From Bacteroidota bacterium (GTDB lineage Bacteria; Bacteroidota; Bacteroidia; Chitinophagales; Chitinophagaceae), in contig JAIUNW010000011.1 in the NCBI GenBank assembly GCA_020161535.1, forward strand, positions 111,494 to 175,493: a stretch of DNA of 64,000 nucleotides. The letters run 5' to 3'. Both the position numbers and the translations under genes were made by a program. Below are positions 8,882 to 16,834 of the stretch, in pieces. Within the stretch, counting starts at the first letter, position 1. The number at the start of each line of letters is the position of its first letter. Below the pieces are notes generated by a model, which worked only from the letters and a program-made list of their open reading frames with translations, did not search any database and had not been told where the DNA came from.

Positions 8882-10449
8882 AGAAAATGAGAAGACTTTT
8901 CATTGCATGTTGGTTGTGTTGTACGGTTGTTACGCAGGCGCAGCATGCTTTTCAGTTTACTGCCATTCCCTGGTCGGCGCCTGATATTGTGTCGCCCTTC
9001 CGTGGACCAGAACGCTGGCACAATATGTTGCCCAACCAGGTAGTCAATTACCCGACGGAAGAAAAAAACATAGAACCCCTCGATGCTTATTTTAGGAGCG
9101 GCTTGAGTTGGGACAAACTCGAAAAGAGCGAAGGCCAATACGATTGGAAAGCCTTTGACGACCTGATCAATTCCTGTATTGACCGGGGTATCGGTCAGAA
9201 ATTTGCTTTCAATATTATGACCCTGCATCCCGGTGCTACTGATGGCATCAAAGACCAGGAAGCCTATATGCATTATCCGATGTATGTGCACAAGCGCATG
9301 CAGGCCGATGGTGCGCAACAGGCAGATTGGATCAGCAAGTCATTTGACCGCGCTTCGAACTGGGTACCGAATTGGAACCATCCTTATTTTTTAAGCAGGG
9401 TAGAAGCGCTGTTGCAAGCCCTGGGTACGCATATCAAAACAACCAGTTACAAGAAGGTGCCGTACTGGAAAGCCATCAGCTATATCGACATTGGTATTTT
9501 CGGTTGCTGGGGTGAGTGGAACCACAGTGGTATCGTGAAAAGCAACGACGACTATCCCGCGGGCAGACAGGCCACGGCAGCTTCGCTGATCAGGATTATT
9601 GATGCCTATCGAAATGCATTTCCAGATTTGCCGCTGGTGGCCATTATGCATGTGTTTGATGGCAATCAGTTTCCAAATGTGATGGTGCCACCAGAAGTCG
9701 GTTATTATGCGCTTACCACGGCCAATCGCTGGGGTAAACTGGGGTATAAAAGAATGAACTGGGGGCGTGGCTTTGAATCGTATATACGCGCTACCACCAT
9801 CGAAAACAAAACGGTGTACAAGGGGCTACGGTTCGACACAGCCATCCAGAACCGATGGAAATATGCACCAGTCAATGGCGAGGGACCAAACTATGGAACG
9901 GCTGAGCAAGGCCGGTTTCCCTTTTACAATATGCGCAAAGAAGTGAAAGACTACCATGCCTCGCAGATTGCGAATGGCAACTGGGGAGATGGCAAGGGCG
10001 GTGATGAAAGCCAAACGGCATCGGCAGAAGCAAAAGAAGCTTTGCGGAATGCATGGAAGATGGCCGGTTATCGATTGATACTAAAAGGCGGCAGCATGCC
10101 CGAAAGTGTGAAAGTGGGCGAACCATTTAAGATTTACCTCGATTGGCAAAACATCGGGAACGCGCCCAATTATGAAAACTGGATGGTTTGTTATGAATTA
10201 AGAAAACCGGATGGAAAAATGGTGTGGACCAATGTGGGTAGTATGAAGATCAAAGGATTTTTACCGGGTGCCGTGCGCGTAACGACTGATGTGGTGACCT
10301 TGCGCGATGTGCCGGCCGGCAACTACCAATTGGTACTGGTCATCAGAGATACGAACGGTTATCGACAACCGCTTCCGTTGGCCATCGAAGGCCGGCTGGC
10401 CGATGGTGCTTATGAACTTCGACAACAACTAACTGTTTCCGCTAAATAA
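8878..10449 (+). CDS. DUF4832-type secreted protein, putative glycoside hydrolase-like TIM barrel
   Basis: A signal peptide (about residues 1-21, ending TQAQ) is followed by a segment resembling the N-terminal barrel of beta-galactosidase-like hydrolases: the early block SGLSWDKLEKSEGQYDW and then FGCWGEWNHSG, where the Glu sits where a catalytic acid would be expected. The final ~130 residues form a beta-sandwich (VGEPFKIYLDWQNIGNAPNY) typical of DUF4832. No activity has been assigned to this family to my knowledge. Location directly before a GH95 gene suggests polysaccharide breakdown in the periplasm, which is an inference from context. Confidence 0.75.
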   Translation: MKKMRRLFIACWLCCTVVTQAQHAFQFTAIPWSAPDIVSPFRGPERWHNMLPNQVVNYPTEEKNIEPLDAYFRSGLSWDKLEKSEGQYDWKAFDDLINSCIDRGIGQKFAFNIMTLHPGATDGIKDQEAYMHYPMYVHKRMQADGAQQADWISKSFDRASNWVPNWNHPYFLSRVEALLQALGTHIKTTSYKKVPYWKAISYIDIGIFGCWGEWNHSGIVKSNDDYPAGRQATAASLIRIIDAYRNAFPDLPLVAIMHVFDGNQFPNVMVPPEVGYYALTTANRWGKLGYKRMNWGRGFESYIRATTIENKTVYKGLRFDTAIQNRWKYAPVNGEGPNYGTAEQGRFPFYNMRKEVKDYHASQIANGNWGDGKGGDESQTASAEAKEALRNAWKMAGYRLILKGGSMPESVKVGEPFKIYLDWQNIGNAPNYENWMVCYELRKPDGKMVWTNVGSMKIKGFLPGAVRVTTDVVTLRDVPAGNYQLVLVIRDTNGYRQPLPLAIEGRLADGAYELRQQLTVSAK

Positions 10450-10477
10450 CTTTTCCCGCTATTTAACCAAACTGGCC

Positions 10478-12838
10478 ATGCGATTCTTTTCGTTTGTTAT
10501 ATTGTTTTTTTCGGCGATGGCCTTGCAGGCACAGTCGACCCGCCTCCAGTTTGACCACCCTGCCGATGCGTCTGCAAAAGATACCAGTGCTGGTTGGGTG
10601 AATGATACGGCCTGGTTAAAAGCCCTGCCGGTCGGGAATGGTCGTTTGGGCGCGATGGTTTTCGGCGATGTCAAAAAAGAAAGGCTGCAATTAAATGAGA
10701 TATCGTTGTGGAGCGGCAGCGTAGACGACAACGACAATCCTGAAGCGGTGAAAGCGCTGCCCGAAATCAGGTCTTTGTTGTTTGCCGGTAAGTACCGCGA
10801 AGCCACTGAACTCACCAATAAAACGCAGGTGTGCAAGGGCGTGGGTTCGGGGCAGGGCAATGGTGCCAATGCGCCCTATGGCTGTTACCAAACGTTGGGT
10901 GATCTCTGGCTCGACTTTGATAACAAAGCCGCCTGCCAGTCGTATTATCGTGACCTCGACCTGATAAAAGGCATTGCCACTACGCGTTATCAACAGGACG
11001 GTATTTTGTATACGCGCGAAGTATTTTCCAGTTATCCTGATCAGGCCCTGGTGGTCCGGTTAACAGCCAACAAACCTGGGGCCTTGTCTTTTCGGTTATC
11101 GATTGATCGTCCGGAACGATTTGAGACCATTGCCGCTGCAGACAGGCTTGTCATGCAAGGGCAGTTGTCTGATGGCAAAGCTGGTAATGGCATGAAATAC
11201 AAGGTAAATGTAATACCGGTATTGTATGGCGGAAAATTGACGAGCGATGGCAAACAACTCATTGTTACAGCAGCCAATGCGGTAACCATTGTGCTGACCG
11301 CAGCTACAGATTACCGTTTGCATTACCCGGATTACAAAAATGAAAATTATTTGCAGTCCCTGGCATCAGTTACCGATCGGGTGTTGAAGAAATCATTTGC
11401 GGCGTTGCGCCAGGACCATATAAATGATTTTTCGGCAAAGATGAATCGATCGTGGTTGAAGCTGGGTAACGGTGATGCACATGCGCAGTATTCTTTGTAT
11501 TACCAATACGGCCGGTATTTGTTGTTGTCGTCGTCGAGGGCGGGCGGTTTGCCTGCCAATTTGCAGGGTTTGTGGGCAAACAAAATACAAACCCCCTGGA
11601 ATGGCGATTACCATACTGATATCAATGTGCAAATGAATTATTGGCCGGCAGAGCTCACCAACTTGTCGGAGTGTCACCTGCAACTCACCGACTTGATCAA
11701 ATCGCTTGTAGAACCGGGCACCAAGACCGCCCGCGTGCAATACAATATGGGCGGCTGGTGTATTCATCCTATTACCAATGTGTGGGGCTATACCTCGCCG
11801 GGTGAGCACCCCAGTTGGGGTTTGCACGTGGGTGCTACCGGTTGGATTGTACGACACCTGTGGGAGCATTATGCGTTTACCGGCGACAAAGCCTATTTGC
11901 AGGAAGTGTATCCGATCATGAAAGGCGCTTGTCAATTTTATTTCGATTGGTTGGTGAAAGACCCAGTTAGTGGCAAATGGGTGTCGGGCCCGGCCAGTTC
12001 ACCAGAGAATGCTTTTGTGGCGCCCGATGGCAGCATCGGTGGTGTGAGTATGGGGCCGGCACACGACCAGGAAGTGATACATGACTTGTTCAGCTTTACA
12101 AAAAAAGCAGCGGCTGTTTTGTCGATCGATGCCGCCGATCCTTTTCTTCGCCGGCTGGCGGCCACAGATAGTATGCTGGCCATGCCCGGTATTGGCCATG
12201 ATGGGCGGTTGATGGAATGGGCGCAGGAATTCAAGGAAGTGGAGCCGCAGCACCGGCATGTTTCCCATTTGTATGCTTTGCACCCGGGCGATCAGATAAC
12301 AGTACACAAAACGCCGGAATTGGCGGCTGCCGTGCGTACATCGCTCGAAACCCGTGGCGATGATGGCACGGGTTGGTCACTTGCCTGGAAAATTAATTTT
12401 TGGGCCCGGTTGCATGATGGTGACCATGCCTTGAAAATATTGGATCGATTGTTAAGGCCGGCCTACGGCGTGGGCGTGCAGATGAACAGTGCCGGCGGTA
12501 GCTATCCCAATCTCTTCTGTGCGCATCCGCCGTTTCAGATCGATGGCAATTTTGGCGGGGCAGCGGGCATTGCTGAAATGCTATTGCAAAGCCACGAAGC
12601 ATTTATAGAAGTATTACCGGCCCTGCCTTCGTTATGGCCGGAAGGATCGGTAAAAGGATTGCGCGCGCGTGGTGGATATATTGTAGACCTGGCTTGGAAA
12701 AGCGGGCGACCATCGGCTATAACGGTGATGGCTACCCGAGATGGCGAAGCTGTGGTGCAATTTGGCGACAAACAGCAACGGCGTTTGATGAAAGCAGGAA
12801 CCAGCTGGCAGGTTCCGGTAGCCGCCTGGCAGCGGTAG
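10478..12838 (+). CDS. Glycoside hydrolase family 95 (alpha-L-fucosidase type)
   Basis: The protein is exported (signal peptide residues 1-19). It shows the GH95 pattern: an N-terminal beta domain starting at WLKALPVGNGRLGAMVFGD, then an (alpha/alpha)6 barrel containing NVQMNYWPAEL (substrate-positioning Asn residues), the acid Glu in PASSPENAF, and the Asp in QIDGNFGGAAGIAEM. The family inverts alpha-1,2-L-fucosyl or alpha-L-galactosyl linkages found in glycans and plant xyloglucan. Length (786 aa) is normal. It follows the DUF4832 gene by 28 bp. No SusC/SusD pair lies next to it, so this is not a classic polysaccharide utilisation locus. Confidence 0.9.
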   Translation: MRFFSFVILFFSAMALQAQSTRLQFDHPADASAKDTSAGWVNDTAWLKALPVGNGRLGAMVFGDVKKERLQLNEISLWSGSVDDNDNPEAVKALPEIRSLLFAGKYREATELTNKTQVCKGVGSGQGNGANAPYGCYQTLGDLWLDFDNKAACQSYYRDLDLIKGIATTRYQQDGILYTREVFSSYPDQALVVRLTANKPGALSFRLSIDRPERFETIAAADRLVMQGQLSDGKAGNGMKYKVNVIPVLYGGKLTSDGKQLIVTAANAVTIVLTAATDYRLHYPDYKNENYLQSLASVTDRVLKKSFAALRQDHINDFSAKMNRSWLKLGNGDAHAQYSLYYQYGRYLLLSSSRAGGLPANLQGLWANKIQTPWNGDYHTDINVQMNYWPAELTNLSECHLQLTDLIKSLVEPGTKTARVQYNMGGWCIHPITNVWGYTSPGEHPSWGLHVGATGWIVRHLWEHYAFTGDKAYLQEVYPIMKGACQFYFDWLVKDPVSGKWVSGPASSPENAFVAPDGSIGGVSMGPAHDQEVIHDLFSFTKKAAAVLSIDAADPFLRRLAATDSMLAMPGIGHDGRLMEWAQEFKEVEPQHRHVSHLYALHPGDQITVHKTPELAAAVRTSLETRGDDGTGWSLAWKINFWARLHDGDHALKILDRLLRPAYGVGVQMNSAGGSYPNLFCAHPPFQIDGNFGGAAGIAEMLLQSHEAFIEVLPALPSLWPEGSVKGLRARGGYIVDLAWKSGRPSAITVMATRDGEAVVQFGDKQQRRLMKAGTSWQVPVAAWQR

Positions 12839-12968
12839 ACGGCCGCCGCCAACCGCCGACCGCTTTGGGTTCAGTCCGGAAGTATAAGGATTTTTTAGAT
12901 ACAAAATCCGGTGTTTTCACCCATTTTTAGGTAAATCGTTCGTGTTAGTTTGCCCCTGCATCATAGTT

Positions 12969-13110
12969 GGGGCTTAAAGATCTAGTAGCGGTTTACAAGA
13001 CCTGTTCCCATTTGGGAGCAGGTTTTTTAACGCAGCCAGAACAGGGTGATTTCACCTGTTGAATAACTAACCGCCAAAAGCTGTTTTTTATGATTGAAAA
13101 AAAGCAACCC
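12969..13110 (+). repeat. Duplicated intergenic element, copy 1
   Basis: The stretch contains TTGGGGCT, then AAGATCTAGT, GCGGTTT and AAGACCT..TTCCC in fixed order, then the terminator hairpin, then TTTCACCTGTTG and an A-rich ATTGAAAAAA. The same words recur in the same order at 13610-13760. The rest of the 12839-13169 gap shows no gene. The copies flank a small membrane protein gene, suggesting that a gene plus its 3' region was once duplicated, or that each copy encodes a short terminated RNA. Confidence 0.65.
13000..13028 (+). terminator. Rho-independent terminator within duplicated element copy 1
   Basis: ACCTGTTCCC and GGGAGCAGGT form a 10-bp stem with one G-T wobble around the loop ATTT, followed by a run of T. 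It lies about 160 bp after the GH95 stop and could end that transcript or a short RNA made from the repeated element. Confidence 0.75.
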
Positions 13111-13169
13111 GTGTTCTTAAACCTATGCGCGAGCCATGGTGCTTTTTAACCTAATTGCATTTTGCGCTT

Positions 13170-13619
13170 ATGTTATTGAAAAACCATAAACAAAGACAGC
13201 CGCTGTTCTTTGTCGGCTTGCTGGTTATTCTGTTGTCGATTGGCCTGTTTTACCTGGTCTCCATGCTTGACCCGGGCATTCGGAATTCGCCGTTCATTAA
13301 AGCAGCCACTTCCTTACCGGAGCGGTTAATATTGGGCGGCATTTTGATACCGATGGCTTGCGTGCTGATTTTTCAAAAGTATTTTCTGGAAGCGGCGGTT
13401 ACACTGACTGGCAAACCCCTGCTGGCCGTTTTCCTTATCGCCCTCTTATCCGGCCTGCTCCAATTTCGATCTTTGTCCGCGGCCAGCTTGCTATTTTTAC
13501 TAAATGTTGTTTTCAGCTTGTTTTACTTGCTAGCCCAAGAACGGAAGATCAATGCCTATTGGCCGGTGGCAATAGCCGCCGTCATATCGAGCACAACAAT
13601 CATTCTTTGTTGGGGCTAA
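13170..13619 (+). CDS. Small integral membrane protein of unknown function
   Basis: The 149-residue protein starts MLLKNHKQRQP and has four or five hydrophobic segments (about residues 12-32, 48-66, 75-90, 97-116 and 125-148), with a positive N-terminus. I recognise no motif. It lies in an AT-rich accessory patch between two copies of a repeated element and just upstream of the double-glycine peptide operon, on the same strand, so it might be an immunity or export accessory for those peptides. That role is inference from position only. An in-frame TTG 15 bases upstream is an alternative start. Confidence 0.6.
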   Translation: MLLKNHKQRQPLFFVGLLVILLSIGLFYLVSMLDPGIRNSPFIKAATSLPERLILGGILIPMACVLIFQKYFLEAAVTLTGKPLLAVFLIALLSGLLQFRSLSAASLLFLLNVVFSLFYLLAQERKINAYWPVAIAAVISSTTIILCWG

Positions 13620-13760
13620 TCGGAGCTTTAAGATCTAGTGCGGTTTTTAAGACCTATTCCCTATAGGTCAGTTATTTTCTAAATAAATAATACCGTTTTT
13701 TCACCTGTTGTCAAATCAAAATGCTGGAGTAGCTTGGATTTAAAATTGAAAAAACTCCCA
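13610..13760 (+). repeat. Duplicated intergenic element, copy 2
   Basis: This copy begins with TTGGGGCT, which overlaps the stop codon of the membrane protein gene, and then repeats the words of copy 1: TTTAAGATCTAGT, GCGGTTTTTAAGACCT, TTCCC, and later TTTCACCTGTTG and ATTGAAAAAA. Its hairpin has a different stem sequence from copy 1, so structure is kept while bases changed. The remaining gap to 13941 shows no gene that I can support. Confidence 0.65.
13651..13669 (+). terminator. Hairpin within duplicated element copy 2 (weak terminator)
   Basis: GACCTAT and ATAGGTC form a perfect 7-bp stem around TCCCT, followed by AGTTATTTTCT. The T-run is imperfect, so termination is less certain than for copy 1. 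It sits 32 bp after the stop of the small membrane protein. Confidence 0.5.
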
Positions 13761-13941
13761 ACTCTAAAGAGTAACGCCAGTAAGGTTACAAATAATTCAG
13801 TAGCTACGAATTGAGGGAAGTAAACCCTAAAACCCAAAGAAAAAAGCGGGGACTGTGCATTCCATAGCACTTAAAAAATTGGACGTTGAACAACCAGCCC
13901 AAGGCGAGAGAAAGGGAAGGATATTTTTAAACTACAAACAA

Positions 13942-14127
13942 ATGAATCGGACACTAGACCTGAGAAACATGCATGTTTCTGCAATGACGGAAGAGAATAG
14001 TGAAGAGACGAACGGTGGCTGGCTGCCTGTCGCCGCTGTAGTTGCTTTAGTTGTTTCCGCCATTAGCAATTTTGGAGACATTAGGGAAGGCGTTGTCGAT
14101 GGCTGGAATGGCAAACCCAGGCATTAA
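13942..14127 (+). CDS. Double-glycine leader peptide 1 (class II bacteriocin-like)
   Basis: The 61-residue product has a leader of about 26 residues ending ETNGG and a predicted mature peptide of 35 residues beginning WLPVAAVVALVVSAIS and ending DGWNGKPRH. The core is a hydrophobic helix with small residues followed by the hydrophilic GDIREGVVDGWNG segment. Leaders ending in GG are normally removed by C39 peptidase transporters during export; none lies in this window. Bacteroidota genomes encode many such peptides, often annotated as lactobin A/cerein 7B-type bacteriocins, but activity is rarely shown and signalling is an alternative. The chosen Met gives a typical leader length; an upstream in-frame start would give an atypical basic extension. 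Confidence 0.72.
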   Translation: MNRTLDLRNMHVSAMTEENSEETNGGWLPVAAVVALVVSAISNFGDIREGVVDGWNGKPRH

Positions 14128-14137
14128 ATCATTTCTT

Positions 14138-14278
14138 ATGCATTTCTTCGAAAAGCTGAGAAAATATGCAAATGTTAAAATGAAAGACTTTGTTCTTTTC
14201 TGGATTGTTTTCTTTGTGATCATTTGGTTAATGAATCACATTCCGAATTTGATTCGCTCACTTAAAAATTTATTCTGA
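14138..14278 (+). CDS. Very small single-span membrane peptide in the peptide operon
   Basis: The 46-residue product MHFFEKLRKY... has a basic N-terminus, one membrane span (about residues 17-34, FVLFWIVFFVIIWLM) and a short amphipathic tail (IPNLIRSLKNLF). It starts 10 bp after peptide 1, and its TGA overlaps the ATG of peptide 2 by one base, so the three are probably translated in sequence. It lacks a GG leader. It may be an immunity peptide, a holin-like factor or a third secreted component; sequence alone does not decide. Earlier and later in-frame starts exist (14108 and 14180). Confidence 0.55.
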   Translation: MHFFEKLRKYANVKMKDFVLFWIVFFVIIWLMNHIPNLIRSLKNLF

Positions 14279-14469
14279 TGGAAATGAAAAGCAATTATCC
14301 TGAGTTAAAAGAGCTGTCTATGGATGAAGCACTAAGTATCAACGGAGGAGAGACACTTTGGTACTGGATTGCTTACGGGATTGGCGCTGGTGCAAGAGGC
14401 GTTTATGACGGCGTGAAATGGGTACATGAAAATCTGAAGCAACCTCCAGAATTGATCGGAGTTAAATAG
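14278..14469 (+). CDS. Double-glycine leader peptide 2 (class II bacteriocin-like)
   Basis: The 63-residue product carries a textbook leader, ELSMDEALSINGG: L at -12, S at -11, E at -8, I at -4, and GG at -2/-1. The predicted mature peptide has 39 residues, starting ETLWYWIAYGIGAGARG, with closely spaced small residues suited to helix packing. It shares a short motif with peptide 1: REGVVDG there, RGVYDG here, suggesting a two-peptide system. Translation is coupled to the preceding small membrane peptide through the shared TGATG. Confidence 0.78.
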   Translation: MEMKSNYPELKELSMDEALSINGGETLWYWIAYGIGAGARGVYDGVKWVHENLKQPPELIGVK

Positions 14470-14497
14470 CTTTAGAGCCTATTTTTTATTATTTGAG

Positions 14498-14543
14498 GCA
14501 GGGGAACGAAAATGGTAAACTTGTTTTTGTCCCCTGCATTTTT
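14498..14543 (+). terminator. Probable terminator of the peptide operon
   Basis: GCAGGGGA and TCCCCTGC form an 8-bp stem, extended inward by A-rich and T-rich sides, followed by ATTTTTAC. It begins 29 bp after the stop of peptide 2 and precedes the CPBP gene, so that gene may have its own promoter or be reached by read-through. Confidence 0.65.
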
Positions 14544-14565
14544 ACAGATGTAAAACATAGTGTAG

Positions 14566-15000
14566 ATGTACAGCTACTTAAAATTTTTGTACTGCTTTTT
14601 GCTAGCCGTCGCAAACGGTTATTTTTTCAACTACTTAAATGAAAAATACTTTCACTATTCATCGGCAGGAAATGGGCTGACTGAATTCTCGAAAACGGCT
14701 CAAGTTCTGCTAATCGTTCTAATTGCTCCGGTGGTAGAGTCGGTGCTGTTTTATCTGCTTCCACATCTTTTCTTGCGAAAAATAAAATTTACCTCGCCAA
14801 TTTTATTGCTGCTACTCCCCGCACTCTTGTTTTCCATGTTTCACTTATATCATCCGGTGTATTGGTTAATGGCTTTGGTCGGCGGAATCATCATGAACTG
14901 GTATTATTTGCATTCTTCTAAGAACCCTAAAACATCATTTGCGCTATTGGTACTCCTGCATTCGGCCTATAATGTCTATGGATTACTATTTGTACAATAA
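14566..15000 (+). CDS. CPBP-family intramembrane protein (CAAX protease/bacteriocin self-immunity type), degenerate motif 1
   Basis: The 144-residue protein is almost entirely hydrophobic with about five spans. Motif 2, FSMFH (residues 89-93, FxxxH), and motif 3, HSAYN (132-136, HxxxN), are present. Motif 1 is changed: APVVESVLFYLL has only one Glu (E58) instead of the usual pair, and Tyr where Arg is expected. Homologues next to bacteriocin genes confer self-immunity in Gram-positive bacteria, and others process prenylated or membrane proteins. Position directly after two double-glycine peptides supports an immunity role by inference. Loss of the second Glu and the Arg leaves proteolytic activity uncertain. 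Confidence 0.72.
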   Translation: MYSYLKFLYCFLLAVANGYFFNYLNEKYFHYSSAGNGLTEFSKTAQVLLIVLIAPVVESVLFYLLPHLFLRKIKFTSPILLLLLPALLFSMFHLYHPVYWLMALVGGIIMNWYYLHSSKNPKTSFALLVLLHSAYNVYGLLFVQ

Positions 15001-15032
15001 AGGGGAATGTTTTTTCTGTAAATTGATTTTCA

Positions 15033-15983
15033 ATGGTTGTACCAATGACTCACGCGACATTGAAAAAAACTTTCTTGTTTGTCGCCGTTGTCTTTTTCTG
15101 CGGCGGCAGTTTGCTTGCCCAATGGCCTTTTGGTGCGCATATAAAACGGGTTTTGTTCCTGGGAAATAGCATCACTTACAGCGGTGAATATATCAGCAAC
15201 CTGGAAGCCTGGTTGGTGGAAAACTACCCTGCTCATCAAATTGAGTTTGTCAATGCCGGATTGCCGAGTGAAACCGTTTCCGGCCTTAGTGAAGAAGGCC
15301 ATGCCGGCGATCGATTTCCCCGACCAGATCTACACGAGCGATTGCAACGGGTATTGAAAGCGGTTAAGCCCGACATGGTCTTTGCCTGTTATGGTATCAA
15401 TGATGGTATTTACCAGCCATTGGCACCCGACCGGTTTGCGGCGTTTAGGAGCGGTATGGATTGGTTGCACCAAAGCCTGGTAAAGGCCGGCGTAAAACGA
15501 ATTGTGCACATCACGCCCTTTGTTTACGACGACGAGAAGACCCGTACAAAGGGTTATAATGATTTGATGGCGGCCTATAGCCAGTGGCTGGTCGCACAAC
15601 ACAAGAAGCGCGGTTGGGAAGTGGTTGATTTGCATGCGGCAATGACTAAAGCATTGGAGACCGGTATTGCGGCGGACAGTAATTTCCGCTATGCCAAAGA
15701 CCAGGTGCATCCGGGTAGCGAAGGGCATTGGTTTACCAGCAGGCTGTTATTGGCTTACCTGCATCAAAAAGTGCCTGCCGATATCCGCCAAGCCTTGCTC
15801 TCGACCGAAAAGAATGAAAAAATAGTCGCGCTGGTTGCCCGGCGACAGGCGATGATGAAAGATGCCTGGTTGGGCGCTACCGGTCACAAACGCCCCGAAA
15901 TGCCAGTTGGCTTGCCCTTGGCCGAAGCATTGGATAAGTACAAACAAATCGCTGCAGAAATAAAGTGTTTGCAAGAAAAATGA
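15033..15983 (+). CDS. Secreted SGNH/GDSL-family hydrolase
   Basis: The 316-residue protein has a signal peptide ending near SLLAQ. The SGNH blocks are visible: nucleophile Ser in VLFLGNSITYSG, the oxyanion Asn in CYGINDG, and the Asp-His pair in KDQVHPGSEGHW. Members are esterases or deacetylases acting on carbohydrate esters, lipids or peptidoglycan; the substrate is not evident. The C-terminal ~60 residues are helical and outside the catalytic fold. A second in-frame ATG four codons later is an equally good start. It returns to the base composition of the main genome after the AT-rich peptide island. Confidence 0.86.
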   Translation: MVVPMTHATLKKTFLFVAVVFFCGGSLLAQWPFGAHIKRVLFLGNSITYSGEYISNLEAWLVENYPAHQIEFVNAGLPSETVSGLSEEGHAGDRFPRPDLHERLQRVLKAVKPDMVFACYGINDGIYQPLAPDRFAAFRSGMDWLHQSLVKAGVKRIVHITPFVYDDEKTRTKGYNDLMAAYSQWLVAQHKKRGWEVVDLHAAMTKALETGIAADSNFRYAKDQVHPGSEGHWFTSRLLLAYLHQKVPADIRQALLSTEKNEKIVALVARRQAMMKDAWLGATGHKRPEMPVGLPLAEALDKYKQIAAEIKCLQEK

Positions 15984-16069
15984 ACCAAGTGGTTATTGAA
16001 ATGCAATTCAAGGCTAAAACCTGCTGTTGGCCCATTCAAAAATGCCATCAAGTATAGTGGAACGCCGCA

Positions 16070-16780
16070 TCAGGCGACCACACCAAAAAATCGGCCTACC
16101 AGGGCTGTCAATATCATCGCCAAAGTGCCCCACACCGCTATCCTGACAGACGCTTTGATAACACTTGATCCCCCGGTTCTAGCCGCTACAACGCCCAACA
16201 ACACCAGGAAAAATATAGTAAAGCCATATTGGTACCAAACCATGTTTTTGAGCGGCATAAAAATAGCCACCACCAAGGGTAACAAAGCGCCACAAGTGAA
16301 GGAAGCGCCCGACGCGATGGCCGCTTGCAACGGATGGGCCTGGCTGATTTCATTGATACCGAGCTCGTCTCTTACATGCGCAGCAAGTGCATCGTGACTG
16401 GTCAGCTCTTTGGCCACCTGGAGGGCTGTTGTTTTTGACAAGCCTCGTTTTTCATAAATTTTCGCAAGAAATTGCAATTCTTGCTCCGGCATCTCTTTCA
16501 ACTCTTTCGCTTCCCGTTCTATATCGGCTTTTTCAATATCCGTTTGCGAACTGACCGATACGTATTCGCCCGCCGCCATGGAAGCTGCACCCGCCACCAG
16601 GCCGGCAACCGCCGCAAGGATGATCGACGTTCGTTCTGTACTGGCGGAGGCAATGCCAATGGTGATACTGGCCGTTGACAATAGTCCGTCGTTGGCACCA
16701 AGCACCGCCGCACGCAGCCAATTGCTTTTGTGGATATAATGCGGCGAGAGATAATCTTCGAGCGTATTGTCAGGTTCCAT
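16070..16780 (-). CDS. VIT1/CCC1-family transporter (iron/manganese)
   Basis: The 236-residue membrane protein has the family pattern: first span NWLRAAVLGANDGLLSTAS, a second span with GAASMAAGEYVSVSSQ, a long Glu-rich cytoplasmic insert (about residues 85-140, with EREAKELKEMPEQEL) that in plant VIT1 binds metal, and three C-terminal spans. Members move Fe2+ or Mn2+ out of the cytoplasm. It lies in front of the PAP2-led minus-strand group's 3' end with a 54-bp gap, and converges with the SGNH gene. Confidence 0.9.
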   Translation of the reverse strand: MEPDNTLEDYLSPHYIHKSNWLRAAVLGANDGLLSTASITIGIASASTERTSIILAAVAGLVAGAASMAAGEYVSVSSQTDIEKADIEREAKELKEMPEQELQFLAKIYEKRGLSKTTALQVAKELTSHDALAAHVRDELGINEISQAHPLQAAIASGASFTCGALLPLVVAIFMPLKNMVWYQYGFTIFFLVLLGVVAARTGGSSVIKASVRIAVWGTLAMILTALVGRFFGVVA

Positions 16781-16834
16781 TTTTATTGGTATTGAAATTG
16801 AAGAATGTTTGCATGGCTGGGTAGAAGAAGGTTG

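Noticed and set aside
13679..13870. A 63-codon frame on the minus strand upstream of the peptide operon
   Set aside because: It overlaps the repeated element, runs opposite to the surrounding genes and shows no family resemblance.
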